Source of the DNA: Anisodus tanguticus
Taxonomy: Eukaryota > Streptophyta > Magnoliopsida > Solanales > Solanaceae
DNA: 64,000 nucleotides
Direction of reading: 5' to 3'
NCBI GenBank assembly: GCA_034509755.1
Contig: CM067549.1
Span: 48,881,052 to 48,945,051, forward strand
This document shows positions 11,178 through 23,310 of this stretch, one piece after another. The notes under the pieces are model-generated. The model ran no database searches and was not told where the DNA came from. It worked only from the letters and a program-made list of their open reading frames with translations. Both the position numbers and the translations under genes were made by a program. Each line of letters opens with the position of its first letter. Position 1 is the stretch's first letter.

Positions 11178-14100
11178 ATGTACGTCATTGAAATAAATAT
11201 GTTTATAAATAACTCTCATTCCTGGGTATTGGATACCGCTTGTGGCTCACACATTTGTACAAATGTGCAGAGGCTAACTGATAGCAAGAAGGTTGGACCG
11301 AGAGAGGTAGACCTACGTGTGGGAAACGGAGCACGAGTGGATGCTGAGCGCGTAGGGACTTATAGATTAAATTTACCTTCTCGCTATTGTTTAGTGTTGA
11401 ATGATTGCTACTATGTACCATCGTTAACGGGGAATATCATTTCTATCCCAGTTTTGGACATGGAGGGTTTTTCCTCGTATATTTATAATGGCAGTTAAGT
11501 ACTGTCTTTTGATAATATTATATATGGAACTGCTCCTCTTGCGGATGGATTGTATACACTAAATTGTAGTTGAGAGATATTCAATGTACAAAATAAATGA
11601 GCCAAGATAAGTAATAGAAACTCTACCTACCTATGGCACTGCAGACTTGGTCATATCAACGAATCAATGATAGCAAGGTTGAGGAAGTTAGACTACCTCG
11701 AACCATTTGACTTGGAGTCTTATGGTAACTGCGAATCTTGCTTGAGAGGAAAGATGACCAATAAACCACTTTATGGGAAAGGTGTGTGAGCCAAAGAGGT
11801 GCTTGAGTTGGTCCATACTGATGTATGTGGGTCATTCTCGACTCAAGCTAAATGAGGCTTCCCATACTTTATCACTTTTACTGACGACTTCACAAGGTAT
11901 GGATATGTGTATCTTATGAGGCACAAATTCAAGGCTTTTGAGAAGTTCAAGGAGTACAAGTCGGAAGTAGAGAAGCAACTTAGAACAAGTATCAAGACCC
12001 TCCGATCAGATCGAGGAGGTGAGCACTTGAGCAAAGATTTTCTAGATTACTTAAAGCTACATGGAGTTCAATCAGAATGGACACCTCCTGGAATGCCACA
12101 GATGAATGGTGTTGCTGAAAGGAGAAACCGAACCCTATTGGATATGGTTCGATCTATGATGAGCTCCTCAGCTCTACCTACATACCTTTGGGAACATGCT
12201 ATACAAACCTCTATATATGTTCTGAACAGGTTCCTTCCAAGTCAGTAGAAAAGACACCCTATGAGATATGGTGTGGCAAGAAGCCAGCTCTTAAACATAT
12301 GAGACCTTGGGGGTGCCCTGCATATGTTAAGAAGATGCTCACTGACAAGTTGGAATCTAAAAGTGAGAAATGTTACTTCGTGGGGTATCCAAAGGAAACT
12401 AAGGGATACTACTTCTATCTTCCTGCAGAACATAAGGTCATTGTTTCCATGAACGCAACTTTCCTTGAAGAAGAATATGTCTACAAGGAACATAGTTGCA
12501 CAAAGATAGAACTTGAAGAAATTCAAGAATCACAAGATAACACAGAAGTTGAGCCCTTGTCGAATGACGTAAACAAGGATTCAGTGGGAGTATCTAGTGA
12601 AGATTGGGTACTTAGAGTACGCCCTTCAGCCAGTGGGAGTGTTGTCAGAGATAGTGCAGAAATGCAAGACTCTCATACACAACCAATGGAAGATGATACA
12701 ATGGTTGTACATAATTCCATTCAGGAAATACATGAAAATGACATTCCTGAAAGCTCTCAAGGTGATGGATTGTCCAACACACAAAGACCTTCTCACAATC
12801 AGAATGCAACAATTACTGAAACGCAGAATAATCAACTCCGTAGGACCACTAGGACTCATCGTCTGCCTGAAAGACTTAATCTCCGTATTGAAACACACAA
12901 AGAGATAGATATTCCTTATGATGATGAACATACAACCTACAACGAAGATATGTTAGACATTGATTCGCAGAGATGGCAAAAAGCCATGAAATCTGAGATG
13001 GACTCGATGTACATAAATCTTGTTTGGAACTTGGTTGATTTTCCAACAGGGGTTAGACTTAAGGATACAAATGGGTCTTCAAGAAGAAGATTGATGCATA
13101 TGGCAAGGTACAGACTTATAAAGCAAGACTGGTGGCTAAAGGCTATAATCAACGGTCTGGGGTCGATTATGATGAAACCTTTTCACATGTTGCTAAGATT
13201 AAGTCTATTCGGATTTTACTTGCAATAGCTGCATATTATGACTATGACATTTGGCAGATGGACATCAAAACTGCATTCCTCAATGGTAATCTAGTTGAGG
13301 AGGTATATATGAAACAACTTGAGGGTTTTTCAATTGAGTCCAAACCAAATGCTGTATGCAAGCTACAAAAGTCCATTTATGGGCTTAAGCAAGCCTCGAG
13401 GAGTTGGAATATTTGCTTCGACAAGGCTATCAAGTCATTTGATTTAGTCAGAAGCAAAGAGGATCCATGTGTTTATAGTAAACGCAAGGATTGGAGTATT
13501 GCCTTCATTATCATATATGTAGATGACATATTAATAACGGGAGACAATAAGACTCTCCTACAGTCAGTCAAGAAGTGGTTGTCTGGTACATTCATGATGA
13601 AGGATTTAGGTGAAGCCTGCTACATTCTGGGGATTAGGATCCATAGAGATAGACCTAACAGATTGTTGGGCTGTCACAATCAGTCTACATAGACAAAGTG
13701 CTTAGACATTTTTCTATGAAAAAAATCCAAGAAAGGTGGTCTACCTATGGGACAAGGCATCAAGTTATCTAAGAAGGATAGTCCTTCTAATACTATAGAA
13801 CTTGAATGCATGAAAAGGATCCCATATGCTTCAGCTATAGGATCGATCATGTTTGTCATGACCTGTACTAGGCCAGATGTGGCCTTTGCACTTAGTATGA
13901 CTTGCAAATTCCAGCAGAATCCTGGGGAAGAACACTGGAAGGCAGTCAAGAGTATTCTTAAGTATCTTAGACGAACTAAAAATTACTTCTTAGTCTATGG
14001 TGGGGAAGAAAAGCTAGTTGCTACTGGGTACACTGATGCTAGCTTCCAGACGGATGTTTATGACTACAAATCTCAATAAGCGTACACGTTCATTTTCAAT

Positions 14101-14505
14101 GGTGGAGTAGTAAGCTGGAAAAGTTCCAAACAAGCTACAACTACTGATTTGACAACAGAAGTTGAGTACATTGCTGGATCGGAAGCTGGTAAAGAAGTTG
14201 TCGCGATATTTGAGTTCCTGAAGGAACTAGGGGTTGTTCCAAGTGCCACTTGTCCAATAACGGTTTATTGTGATAACACTGGTGCGATTGCTCAAGCTAA
14301 GGAACCAAGATCAACCAACAGAAATAAGCATCTACCAAGGAAGTACCACATACTCAGGGAGATGGTGGAGACTAAAGAGATTAGATTAGACTATGTTCCC
14401 ACAGATGTTAATCTAGCTGACCCATTCACTAAACCATTAAGCTTAGTCAAGCATAATGGTCATTTTGAGAATATGGGCATTAGATATGTTGGAGATTGGC
14501 TCTAG
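11178..14505 (+). pseudogene. Copia-1 pol: protease, integrase, RT, RNase H (broken)
   Basis: Order: protease at about 11215 (WVLDTACGSH; canonical DTG is DTA here); GAG-pre-integrase (LWHCRLGH) at about 11635; integrase core 11870-12240 with TDDFTRY, SDRGGEH and NGVAERRNR; RT 12960-13700 with QMDIKTAFLNG, YGLKQASRSW and the intact catalytic YVDDILITG near 13517; RNase H 14025-14505 with YTDASF, TTEVEYIA and YCDNTGAI. Frame changes occur near 12240 and 13100 and stops near 11570, 11790, 11852, 13690, 13720 and 14077. Each enzyme domain is recognisable but no continuous polyprotein remains. Confidence 0.88.
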
Positions 14506-14519
14506 GCCAAGTGGGATAT

Positions 14520-16265
14520 TGAAAGTATATTTATGTCCTACAGACAATCTGTATTAGGACAAATGTACTTTATACACATTCGTATTATTATTAATGGAGA
14601 TTAATATTTTGGCATTTGCAATTATTAAATTATTAATTGATTATTTGTAATATTCTACAATATGCATCCCTGGAGGTTACACTGTTATTAATAGTGTGAG
14701 ATATTAATATTATAACGTAACTCTTAAATAGCCTCAACTAATGATCATCGAAAATGGGATATCGATGATATGTGATAAGTCGTGATGTGGTCTGCATCAC
14801 ATCCTTAGAGGATGTAGTATGTCTCACCTGCTACGAGTAATGGCTACTCGTGATGGATACATGGATACTTTGGAAGTATTGGTATACCCTCATGATTTAC
14901 TGTTTGTTATACTTGTCTAAAATATGATCAGCGTGTGGGAGATAGAAGTCCTTAGACTTGAGGTCAATACGTGTCTTATCTACAAAGTAATGTACTTTGA
15001 TCCCGTCCTAAGCTCAAATGCCTTATAGGTTGAGATACAACTTGTATTGAGTACATTACGATATGGATTAAAAGTGGTAGTTGAGCCAATATTAGGATTC
15101 ATTCCTCGAATGTATATTCGATAGAACACTCGGATTCTCAGTGATATTAGGTTGACTCTGTCATTGGCCAACGCAATAGACGTATTTAGAATATGGTGTA
15201 GTTGTCAAATAATATAGATGAGATACAATGATTAAGCCATTTGGATATACACTTGACAAATCCTAAGCTTGATCGGGTGTGTCGTGAATGAAAGGATTTT
15301 ATCTTACCACATAAAGGTTAAGTTTACTGGATTCACGTAAACACACTTCACATATTGAGTTCGTCTTGCGGTGCAGTCTAGGAGTTCCACATAGACCTTA
15401 ATTTGATTAATGTCGATATGAGAAGGCATGTAGGGTCACACTATGTCGATTGTCCGTTTGATCTAAGGATGTATTGAGAGAGTAATTAAATGTTTGATTT
15501 AGAATCGAGATATTTAAATAAATAATGATTATTTTAATTAAGTCAAAATTGGATTTTGGATTTAATTAAGAATGCGCAGAAAATAAATCGAGACAGTGCA
15601 AGAGCACGTCGAGCGCCGCGGCGCCCATACCCTAGGGCCGTGACACCTCTGCCTCAATTTTTGGGCCAGGCCCAATGTCAAACCCTAATCCGGTTTTGAC
15701 CTAATTTTCACCTATAAATAGTGGCATTCTCTTCATTATTCATACACCAATTTCAGATTATCATTCTAAGCCTTAGAGGCTTGGAATTAAAACTCTCTCG
15801 AACCTCTATCGGATTTCCTAGCTTTTCGAAAGAGAAGTACATTGAAGCTTGGAGCTTGCAATTGATAGGACAACCACGTGTCCACCTTATAGTAGATAAA
15901 GACTCCAGATATTCTAACCTGTAAGTTTATGCTTTATGTTACAGGTTTGATTGTTGTATAACCATACCAAAAATGTTGTTGGGGTAAGTATTGGAATTAA
16001 AACTCTCTCGAACCTCTATCAGATTTCCTAGCTTTTCGAAAGAGAAGTACATTGAAGCTTGGAGCTTGCAATTGATAGGACAACCACGTGTCCACCTTAT
16101 AGTAGATAAAGACTCCAGATATTCTAACCTGTAAGTTTATGCTTTATGTTACAGGTTTGATTGTTGTATAACCATACCAAAAATGTTGTTGGGGTAAGTA
16201 AGAAACAAAATTTTAAACTTCCATTGTGCCTTACTTATGTGTTTTGAACCCAACAAAACTATACA
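14520..16265 (+). repeat. Copia-1 3' LTR with internal 210-bp duplication
   Basis: Starts 'tgaaagtatatttatg' right after a purine-rich 'ggccaagtgggatat'. It matches the 5' LTR except that 15781-15990 is repeated at 15991-16200. Length 1746 bp; minus 210 gives 1536, essentially the 5' LTR length. Confidence 0.9.
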
Positions 16266-16517
16266 AAATTAGGCCCAAGATCCATTTTTACATGGTATTA
16301 GAGCCTGACACATTCCAATTATTTGTTCACCGATGTTGGGCCCCCAAATTATATTATCCACGCTCCAATTAACAAGGTCTAGATGTGCGAGGGAGTGTTA
16401 AGAGTCCAACATCGGATATGAAATGGGAACATGGATTCCTTATATGGACTTGGACAATCCTCACCCTACAAGATAGCTTTTGGGGTTGAGTTAGACCCAA
16501 GATCTATTCGTTAGACA

Positions 16518-16783
16518 AATTTCATCCATAAATTACTAGTTAGAAATCCACTTTAGGTTAAAGAAAACCTAAGAGTAAGCAACACTAAGTTAAGAACTAT
16601 ACATGCAGCTAACATATCTCCAATAATGTAAACATCAATAAGGAAATGTACAAAGAAGTTTAATACAATGTATGCAACCACTATATTTGCAACAACATTA
16701 ACCAAGGAACACATGCAACAATAGAAAACGAAAAGTTTATACTAATTGATCGGCGTTAACATAACATCAACGAAGTAGGTTAT
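16518..16783. other. Spacer between TRIM and Gypsy-1
   Basis: AT-rich; no gene or repeat recognised. Confidence 0.5.
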
Positions 16784-17452
16784 TGTTACCGTCCGAAGTG
16801 TTTGCCGTTTTATCGACTGACGAAATCGGATGACAAATTGATTCCTTAACTAAGCGATTTGGGCTGGAAATGAAACTCTAATTTCCAGCAATGGGTTTCC
16901 CAACTACTCCGAAAAGTGTTAAGATGGTGAGTGAGTAAACTAAGAGGTAAGAAACATGAATGCAACTAAGTACAGTAAATAAAAGATAAAGATAAAAGTA
17001 AATGATAAAAATAGATAAAAATTGAATTTTTTGATTGATTGTGTCTCTATATATACAAACAATGATCCTATTTATAGTACAAAAAAGAGAGAAAATTGTA
17101 CAACGTGCCCCCCATCTTAGCCATCAAGTAACCCACTAAGTTCAATGGCCGACTAGTGGGGAGGTGGTGCCGATTTTCTCTCCCTCTACTCCTCTTGCTC
17201 GGATAATGGCACTTTCTTTTAGTTGTTGTTGGTCGTTATCGCTTTTTGGGGTCCGAAAATCCTTTTGACTTGGTCGTTGAGGCGTCTGCATCTGAGTGGG
17301 TCCCAGTTGTACCTCTAACTAACAACTCGGCTAAGATGCCTTAGTAGCCGATGAAGTTCTTATAGTCGAGGGCTAGGAGTAAATTCAGCTCTGGAGTAGT
17401 TCGGCAGTCACTGAATTTGGCTAAACACTTAAATTATTTTTGAGTGTTAACA
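16784..17452 (-). repeat. Gypsy-1 3' LTR
   Basis: 669 bp, near-identical in layout to 25795-26470. Shared words include 'gaaactctaatttcca', 'atttatagtacaaaaaagag' and 'gtacctctaactaacaact'. On the minus strand it begins 'tgttaacactcaaaa'. Confidence 0.9.
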
Positions 17453-17739
17453 GTTGCCCCCTACATTAACTCGAGTGTGATTGTTGAGTTGATGTATTTG
17501 AAAGTAGCTGTCATTTCAGTCTGACAGTCGCGCATGTCACTTCAATCGTCTCATCTCTAGTGCATGCAATGATGATCACTTCTTGAAACATGTTTCCCCT
17601 TTAACTGAGGCGTCTCCATTACCACGAATTGGCTATGATGATTTTCGATCGTTCTTTTGAAAATAATAAATTAATCTCAGCCGCACCTCTGAAGGTTATT
17701 TAAAGAAAGGTATCCCCTCATAGGTTTCTCACCTAACCT

Positions 17740-18258
17740 TTGGCCCTTTTCTTAGTCAGAAACCATGGCTCTATTTTTTTTATCTCAAAGATCAGGAAAA
17801 TTATTCTAGCCAATAGTGACCTGACCCCTGCCTTGGCCTTTGTTGATGAACAACTGGTTTTGACTCCGTACGGTGGACCAAAACAAGGTGATTCTCTCTT
17901 GTTTCAGTACCTCAGCCCGATAAATCATGATTTTCTTTCTACTTGTGGCTGGTTCACCGGCGGCCGTTGTTCGGCTAACCTTCGTACTTGGCCGACTAAG
18001 GTCGCTCATTTTTCGAGTTGGTTAGACTGAGTGAAGTTGGTCACAGAAGCCGAATGGAGGCGCATAGGTCCTTTTGATGCCGCCGCAATGTCGAAATTTG
18101 TTTTTCGCTGTAACGCCGGGCTGGGGTATATGCGGCGCCTCTGTTTTTGTGCTTGGTTTACTTCGATGTGGGAATCCATATCCCATTTAGCATTGCTCTT
18201 AGCATTCTTGAGCAAATTTAGAATAAATCCCACAGATTTGATGGGCCATTATCTTTGA
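17740..18258 (+). pseudogene. Opposite-strand ORF in Gypsy-1, plant-mobile-domain-like
   Basis: Runs against the element, between integrase and 3' LTR. A single in-frame stop (18028-18030) splits it: 96 residues before, about 75 after. Words such as LRTWPTKVAHFSSWLD, EWRRIGPFDAAAMSKF and CFCAWFTSMWESISH resemble the start of the plant mobile domain (aminotransferase-like, PMD). There a WP..W motif is followed by 'W...GIFDAI..S' and 'LLCFW...TN'. Tat elements are known to carry extra ORFs in either orientation in this region, which supports the reading. The assignment is from remembered pattern, not a search. Confidence 0.5.
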
Positions 18259-18344
18259 CCACTTGGTATGGCGTTTCTTCGCTTGAGCAGTGCAACCAGC
18301 CTTACGACACATGCGTATGAAAGAAATGAATTTCTCTATATTTT

Positions 18345-18463
18345 GTGACCGGGCAGCCGGTCTGTGGCTGTCATTTAGCCATACATATCCCATCAGAGGG
18401 AATTAGCTTATTTTATGCGACCAGACAGCCTGCTGTGGCTGTCGTTTATTCATGCATGCCCCA
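18345..18463. repeat. Diverged direct repeat, ~72-bp spacing
   Basis: 'tgtgaccgggcagcc..tgtggctgtcatttagccatacatatccc' (from 18345) is echoed by 'atgcgaccagacagcc..tgtggctgtcgtttattcatgcatgcccc' (from 18417). It lies just beyond the integrase end of Gypsy-1. Confidence 0.65.
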
Positions 18464-19582
18464 AATCGAAAGATAGTAGTTTTTTAGATACTTCCCATTT
18501 ACATTCCTGTCCATTTCTTCGTCATGCATGTTTATTAGTCGATATGTGTTGACGGCGATCCGTTGGCTTACTACAAAAGGTCCTTCCCAATTTGGTGACC
18601 ATTTGCCGAATTTATGATCTTTCATCCTAATCTGCAAAATAGTTTTCCAAACTAAGTCTCATTCTGAAAACCTCTTAGGCTTAACATGTTTGCTGTATAC
18701 TTAAGTCATTTTACGTTTACCGGCTTTGATTTTCTCTAGGGCCATCAATCGATCTTCATCTAGCTGGTCTAACTCCGTTAGCATGGCATGTCGATACTCC
18801 TCTAAACTTAGAGAGTTCTGCTTGGCCACCCGTATGGATTTGACATTAATTTCCAATGGCAACACTGCATCTTGGCCATAGGTTAGCGGATAAGGTGTCA
18901 TCGCGGTAGCTATAGATTTAGAATTCCTGATCGCCCAAATGGCTTCATCCAGGGTGAGATGCCATATTCCTGGTTTATCCTCCACGTTCTTACTAATTAT
19001 GTCCATAATAAGTTTGTTGGCTGCCTCGGCTTGCCCATTCGCCTTTGCGTAATAAGGCGAGGATGTGATCATTTTGATCCTAAATTTCTCAGCAAAGGCT
19101 GCCACTTTAGAATCAGTGAACACCGTCTCTTGATCAGTTGTAATCGTCTCAGTGATACCATGTCTATATATGATCTGGTGTTGGATAAACTGAATGACAT
19201 CTGTCTGATGAACTCTTTTTATCGGTTGTGCCTCCACCCATTTAGTGAAGTAATCGGTAGCCACGATAATGAAATTATGGCCCTTGGCGGATTGTGGGTG
19301 AATCTTGCCGATGAGGTTTATAGCCCAACCTCTGAAAGGCCAAGGCTTCACGATCGGGTGCAGCAACTCGGCTGGTACCTATTGGATTGGTCCATGTCTC
19401 TGACACTCTTCGCAACCTTTTGCATATTGAAAGCAATCGACTGTGATAGTGGGCCAATAATAGCCATGGCGATAGATCAACCACTTCATTGTTGGCCCGG
19501 CTTGGTGCAAGCCACAGATTCCTTCATGAACCTCCCCCATGACTCTTAAGGCTTCTGCCTTATCAATGCAATTGAGTAACAC
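18446..19582 (-). pseudogene. Gypsy-1 integrase (broken)
   Basis: Three frames. 19582-19379 holds the HHCC zinc-binding part (EVHEGICGLHQAG, then CEECQRHG). 19366-18701 holds the catalytic core: DD35E residues are at N17 (in RGWAINLIGK, normally Asp), D78 (TTDQETVF) and E114 (NGQAEAANK). D78 and E114 are exactly 35 residues apart as in active enzymes, but the first Asp is Asn. 18637-18446 is the C-terminal domain (KWSPNWEGPFVV). Stops separate the pieces. Confidence 0.85.
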
Positions 19583-19921
19583 TCAATTTAAGCTCATTTT
19601 GTAAAGATCATTATGAATGAGCACATACTTCAAGGCGAGACTCTTAACCTTAAGATATTTGTATGTGAAGGGATCTTTTAAGCAGTCGATTAACACCTGC
19701 TTCCACGAGTCGATCTGGTCTATGGCTAACACTTCGGCTGGTAGTTCGTCATACTCTAACGTGTGTAGAGACTTTCTAAATCCAGAAGCTTCTTACACTA
19801 AGTCGTTAGCCTCAACATTCATGCCTCTAGGAACATGAATTAATGTAGATGATGTGAACATACTAAGTAACCTGCTAGCCGTTTCGTAATGGGCCAACAA
19901 ATTCGGATCCTTGCAGTCATA

Positions 19922-20314
19922 TTACCTGGCTAGCTGCTTGATAACCAACTGAGAGTCTCTGTGAATCTTGATGTATTTTGCTTTCATAGAGACTAGGAGT
20001 TTGAGTCCTATGATGAGAGAATCATATTCAGTTTGGTTATTTGTCAAGTCAGAATCTAATCGATAAGAGAACCTCCATGTTTCATCTCTAGGATCGGTTA
20101 TCGTTATCCCGACTCCGACTCCTTTTTGGGTTCTTGACCCATCAAAAGTCAGCGTCCAAGGGACGACATCCATACATGAGGTAGAGGGGGCGCATGGGTC
20201 CTCCACATCTACACAGGGGTGGTCTGCCAAGAAATCGGCTACCGCCTGGCCTTTGACGGCCCTGAGTGGCTTATACTGGAGAGAAAATGCAGCGAGCTTG
20301 ATTACCCACTTCAT
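19922..20314 (-). pseudogene. Gypsy-1 second (archaeal-type) RNase H
   Basis: 130-residue frame with LTFDGSRTQKGVGVGI, NQTEYDSLIIGLKLL and IHRDSQLVIKQL: Asp, Glu and Asp of the RNase H active site in order. The N-terminal VKGQAVADFLADHP is the linker always seen before aRNH in Tat elements. The frame stops at 19922 (TAG-type break) before the integrase; the last catalytic part is lost into a shifted region. Confidence 0.85.
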
Positions 20315-20326
20315 TAGTCCTCCTTG

Positions 20327-21546
20327 CTAAACAGGTCTATTCAATAAGTACCAGACGATGTCAATCTTGCACAAAATGTGAACCAAATGTGGCATTAAAT
20401 AATATTCAAGTTTTGTACAAGCATAGAATAAGGACAAACAAAGCTTCTCTGTAGGGGTATATCTAGTTTCAGCTTCATTTAGCATTTGACTAAGGTAGTA
20501 CACTTCCCTTTCGGTTCCATCATCAGCATCATGTGCTAACAGGAAGCCGATAGACAATTCTGCAATCGAGATGTACAATTTCAGTGGTTTCCTTGGCATG
20601 GGAGGCACCAGCACAAGAGGCATTGCTAAGGCCTTTTTAATCTGGTTGAATGCCTCTTGATGTTTTCGGCCCCATACTAGCTCTTCTGTCCCTTTAAGCC
20701 TAAGCAAAGGTGAGAACGCCTTCATTTTGCCAGCTGAATTAGATATGAACCTCCTTAGGAAGTTGATCTTCCCTAACAAGCTTTGTAACTCCTTCTTTGC
20801 CCTGGGTGGTGTCAACTCCATTACTGCCCGGACTTTGTTATGATCTATCTCAATACATTTCTTATGTACCAAGAAACCCAGGAAGTTGCCAGCCGATACC
20901 CCGAACATGCACTTGGCTGGATTCATTTTTAGATTATGAATCCTCATTCTTTTAGTGCCTGTTCCAGATCGGCTAAATAATCTTTGAAGTCCTTAGACCT
21001 TACAACCACATCATCAATGTATACCTCCACAGTTTTGCCGATCAAATCGTGAAAAATGGTGTTCATTGCTCCCTGATAAGTGGCATCAGCATTCTTCAGA
21101 CCGAATGACATAACTATCCACTCGTAAATGCCCAAGGCTCCTGGACATCTAAAAGCAGTCTTGTGAATATCCTTATCGGCTACTGCTATCTGATTATAGC
21201 TGGAGTATCCGTCCATGAATGCCAGCACGCCGTTAACGGCCGCCGCATCGACTAATATATCGGCTATAGGCATGACATATTCATATTTGGGAGTGGCTAG
21301 GTTTAGGTTCCTGTAATCAATACATACCCGAACCTTGTCATTCTTCTTCTTGACTGGCACGATGTTTGCCAACCATTCCACATACCTAGCCGTTCTGATA
21401 AACCCGACCTTCAACAGTCGTTCAATCTCAGCTTTAATTTGAGGCATTAACTGAGGGTGATATCTCTTGGGCGGTTGTTTTTGAGGTACGAAACCCTTCT
21501 TAATTGGAAATCTATGCTCTACCAAAGTACGCTTCAGCCCAGGCAT
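20327..21546 (-). pseudogene. Gypsy-1 reverse transcriptase and first RNase H (broken)
   Basis: 21546-20944: RT fingers and palm, with VCIDYRNLNLATPK, FMDGYSSYNQI and the catalytic YIDDVVVRS near residue 180. 20947-20327: RT thumb (FLGFLVHKKCIEI, LLGKINFLRRFI) and a degenerate Gypsy-type RNase H with LSQMLNEAETRYTPTEK. The two frames overlap by four bases, so a single shift separates them. Gypsy-type YIDD and the following domain order exclude Copia. Confidence 0.88.
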
Positions 21547-21603
21547 TTCATGATAATCCCACGCGAAGCAGTCCTTATACTGTAGTAGAAGAGACGTTAT
21601 GCT

Positions 21604-22673
21604 TTATTTATCTTCCTTCTTCAGGAAGCCACTAATATGTGTTAGCCGAGGGACTTCTTTGGTACCCAAGTTGATACCTTCCAAGAGATCCTGAGACTCA
21701 AAATAAGGCATGGCCCTTTTTATGGGCAATTCAAGTTCCATCGGCAACTCGATATCAATGATTGCTAGTGTTGGTTCTCTGTTGCAGTCCTCTATCTGCG
21801 ATGCCTCGGCTATCCTTGACTCAGAACTTAGGGCGGTCAGTCGATGCCACATGTCATGTATGAGTTGGGTTTTCTCAACCATTTAAATCCTCCAAGGTAA
21901 TTCGTGGTTCAGCTAATTATTTTATTTCAAACCCACGAGGTAAGATTATAGGATTCCCAAGATCCTTCTTCATGTTGCTCCGTGATGGCTATGGGAGCCA
22001 CATATGGTGAATATAGGACAACCTCTACGTTCTGAACCCCTGGTCGGAACAGGTTATCATCCGTTGGGATGATTTCTATCTTGTCTCCTTCCAAAAAAAT
22101 GAGCTTTTGATGCATGGTAGAAGGAAGGCATCGACTAGTGTGAATCCAGTCCCTGTCCAGCGGAATGGTGTAGGATGGCTTGCCATCTATTACAAAGAAG
22201 GCAGACCTGACCGTCTTAGGACCTACAATGATTTCTGCTACTAAAATCCCCAATGCTTCAGAGGCTTCTCCCATAAAGCTAGCCATTTTCATGTTAGTTA
22301 GGATGAGATCCTCCTTTGTTTTGTTAAGATCCTTCAAGGTAAGCAGCGACATCACATTTAGCACAACCCCATCGTCAACAAACACCCGACTAATAATTTT
22401 GCCGTTAATGTAAGCCTTGACGTAAAGGGGTTTGAGGTGTTTAACCATATCTTCTATAGGTGCACCAAATACAGTGCTCAAAGTGTCCCTGAATGGGGTA
22501 TCGGCTATTGTTGCCCATTTTGTGTCTTCTACGCAAACATCACCTTCTAGGCTATCCAGCGCGGAGCGGCTAGCCCAGAACTCATATGGGATTAGGCTGA
22601 CCATTTCAATTTCTGCCCATATCTCGTTAACAAGGTCATCCAATTCGGCTGGCCAGAAGCTCATATCTTCCAT
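21604..22673 (-). pseudogene. Gypsy-1 protease and linker
   Basis: 22673-21927 (248 residues) contains SRVFVDDGVVLNVMSL, the usual place of the retropepsin V-D-x-G-[SA] motif, followed by the ILVAEIIVGPKTVRSAFFVIDG strand pattern of Gypsy proteases. 21882-21604 is the linker toward RT. The motif is VDDGVV rather than VDTGAS/VDGGS, so activity is doubtful. Confidence 0.75.
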
Positions 22674-23310
22674 TTCTTAGAGACAAATGGGAATCAGTTG
22701 GGGATCATTTGACTGAATCCTCTGCATAATATGTGGGATTGCCTCATTTAAAGGTCCATCCAGGGCCACGTTCTCTTGTCGGGGTTCCTCCATTGGGTTG
22801 TCGGTAGGCTGTTCATTCAGTTCTGGTTGACCCAACGTCTCTCCTTCAGGCGACATTGCCCCCGAAGCAACTGAGCTGAATGCCCGCTCGATAGCCTCAG
22901 CTAAGGCAGACTCAGGAATCTCCTAATTTTCGGTTGCCTTGGTGTTGGGAATTAGATGCATTGTCTGTTGCATCTTACGCAAGGCCTTGGCACGTTGCAT
23001 CCTTATTTTCTGAGTCTTGGATGCGACTCTCAATGGTGTCTCTTTCTTTCCGTTAGCCTGATTGACAAACTATTTCCCCTCTTCTGTGTTGGCGGTTGGT
23101 TTAATCATTCTCTGGTGTCTCTTCTGATCCTCATTTCTCATCGTGATACGTAAGGATGAAACACCCTCATTTACGTTAAACTTGACCACCCTCTGTTTGG
23201 TTTTAGGGAGTGGTTCTTTATCTATTCGAGGCATGCTCGGCTGCCGGTTGGTTGGCATCCGTACTTGCCCCCAGGTCTATATCTAGCGTCAATAGGGACC
23301 CCTCTGAACC

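Larger units (their letters stand above)
7241..16265 (+). mobile_element. Copia-1, LTR retrotransposon with ~1.5-kb LTRs
   Basis: 5' LTR 7241-8775, primer-binding site from 8776 ('ttgtatcagagcc', complementary to initiator Met-tRNA with one change), gag-pol 10329-14505, then 3' LTR 14520-16265. The flanks 'gaatt' (7236-7240) and 'aaatt' (16266-16270) fit a 5-bp target duplication with one change. Gene order gag-PR-INT-RT-RNaseH is Copia. The internal frames carry many stops and shifts, so the element is dead. Confidence 0.9.
7145..16517 (+). mobile_element. TRIM-like small LTR element, split by Copia-1
   Basis: 7145-7240 and 16396-16490 are near-identical: 'tgttaagagtc', 'cttatatgga', 'ggacaatcctcaccctacaag', 'tagcttttgg', 'gttga'. 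The first copy breaks off at the Copia-1 5' LTR and resumes after it at 16271 ('aggcccaagatcc'). It is then followed at once by a primer-binding-like 'tggtattagagcc', about 100 bp of filler, a purine run 'gcgagggag' and the second LTR (16396-16517). Without Copia-1 the element is only about 350 bp and non-coding, as expected for a TRIM. Confidence 0.7.
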
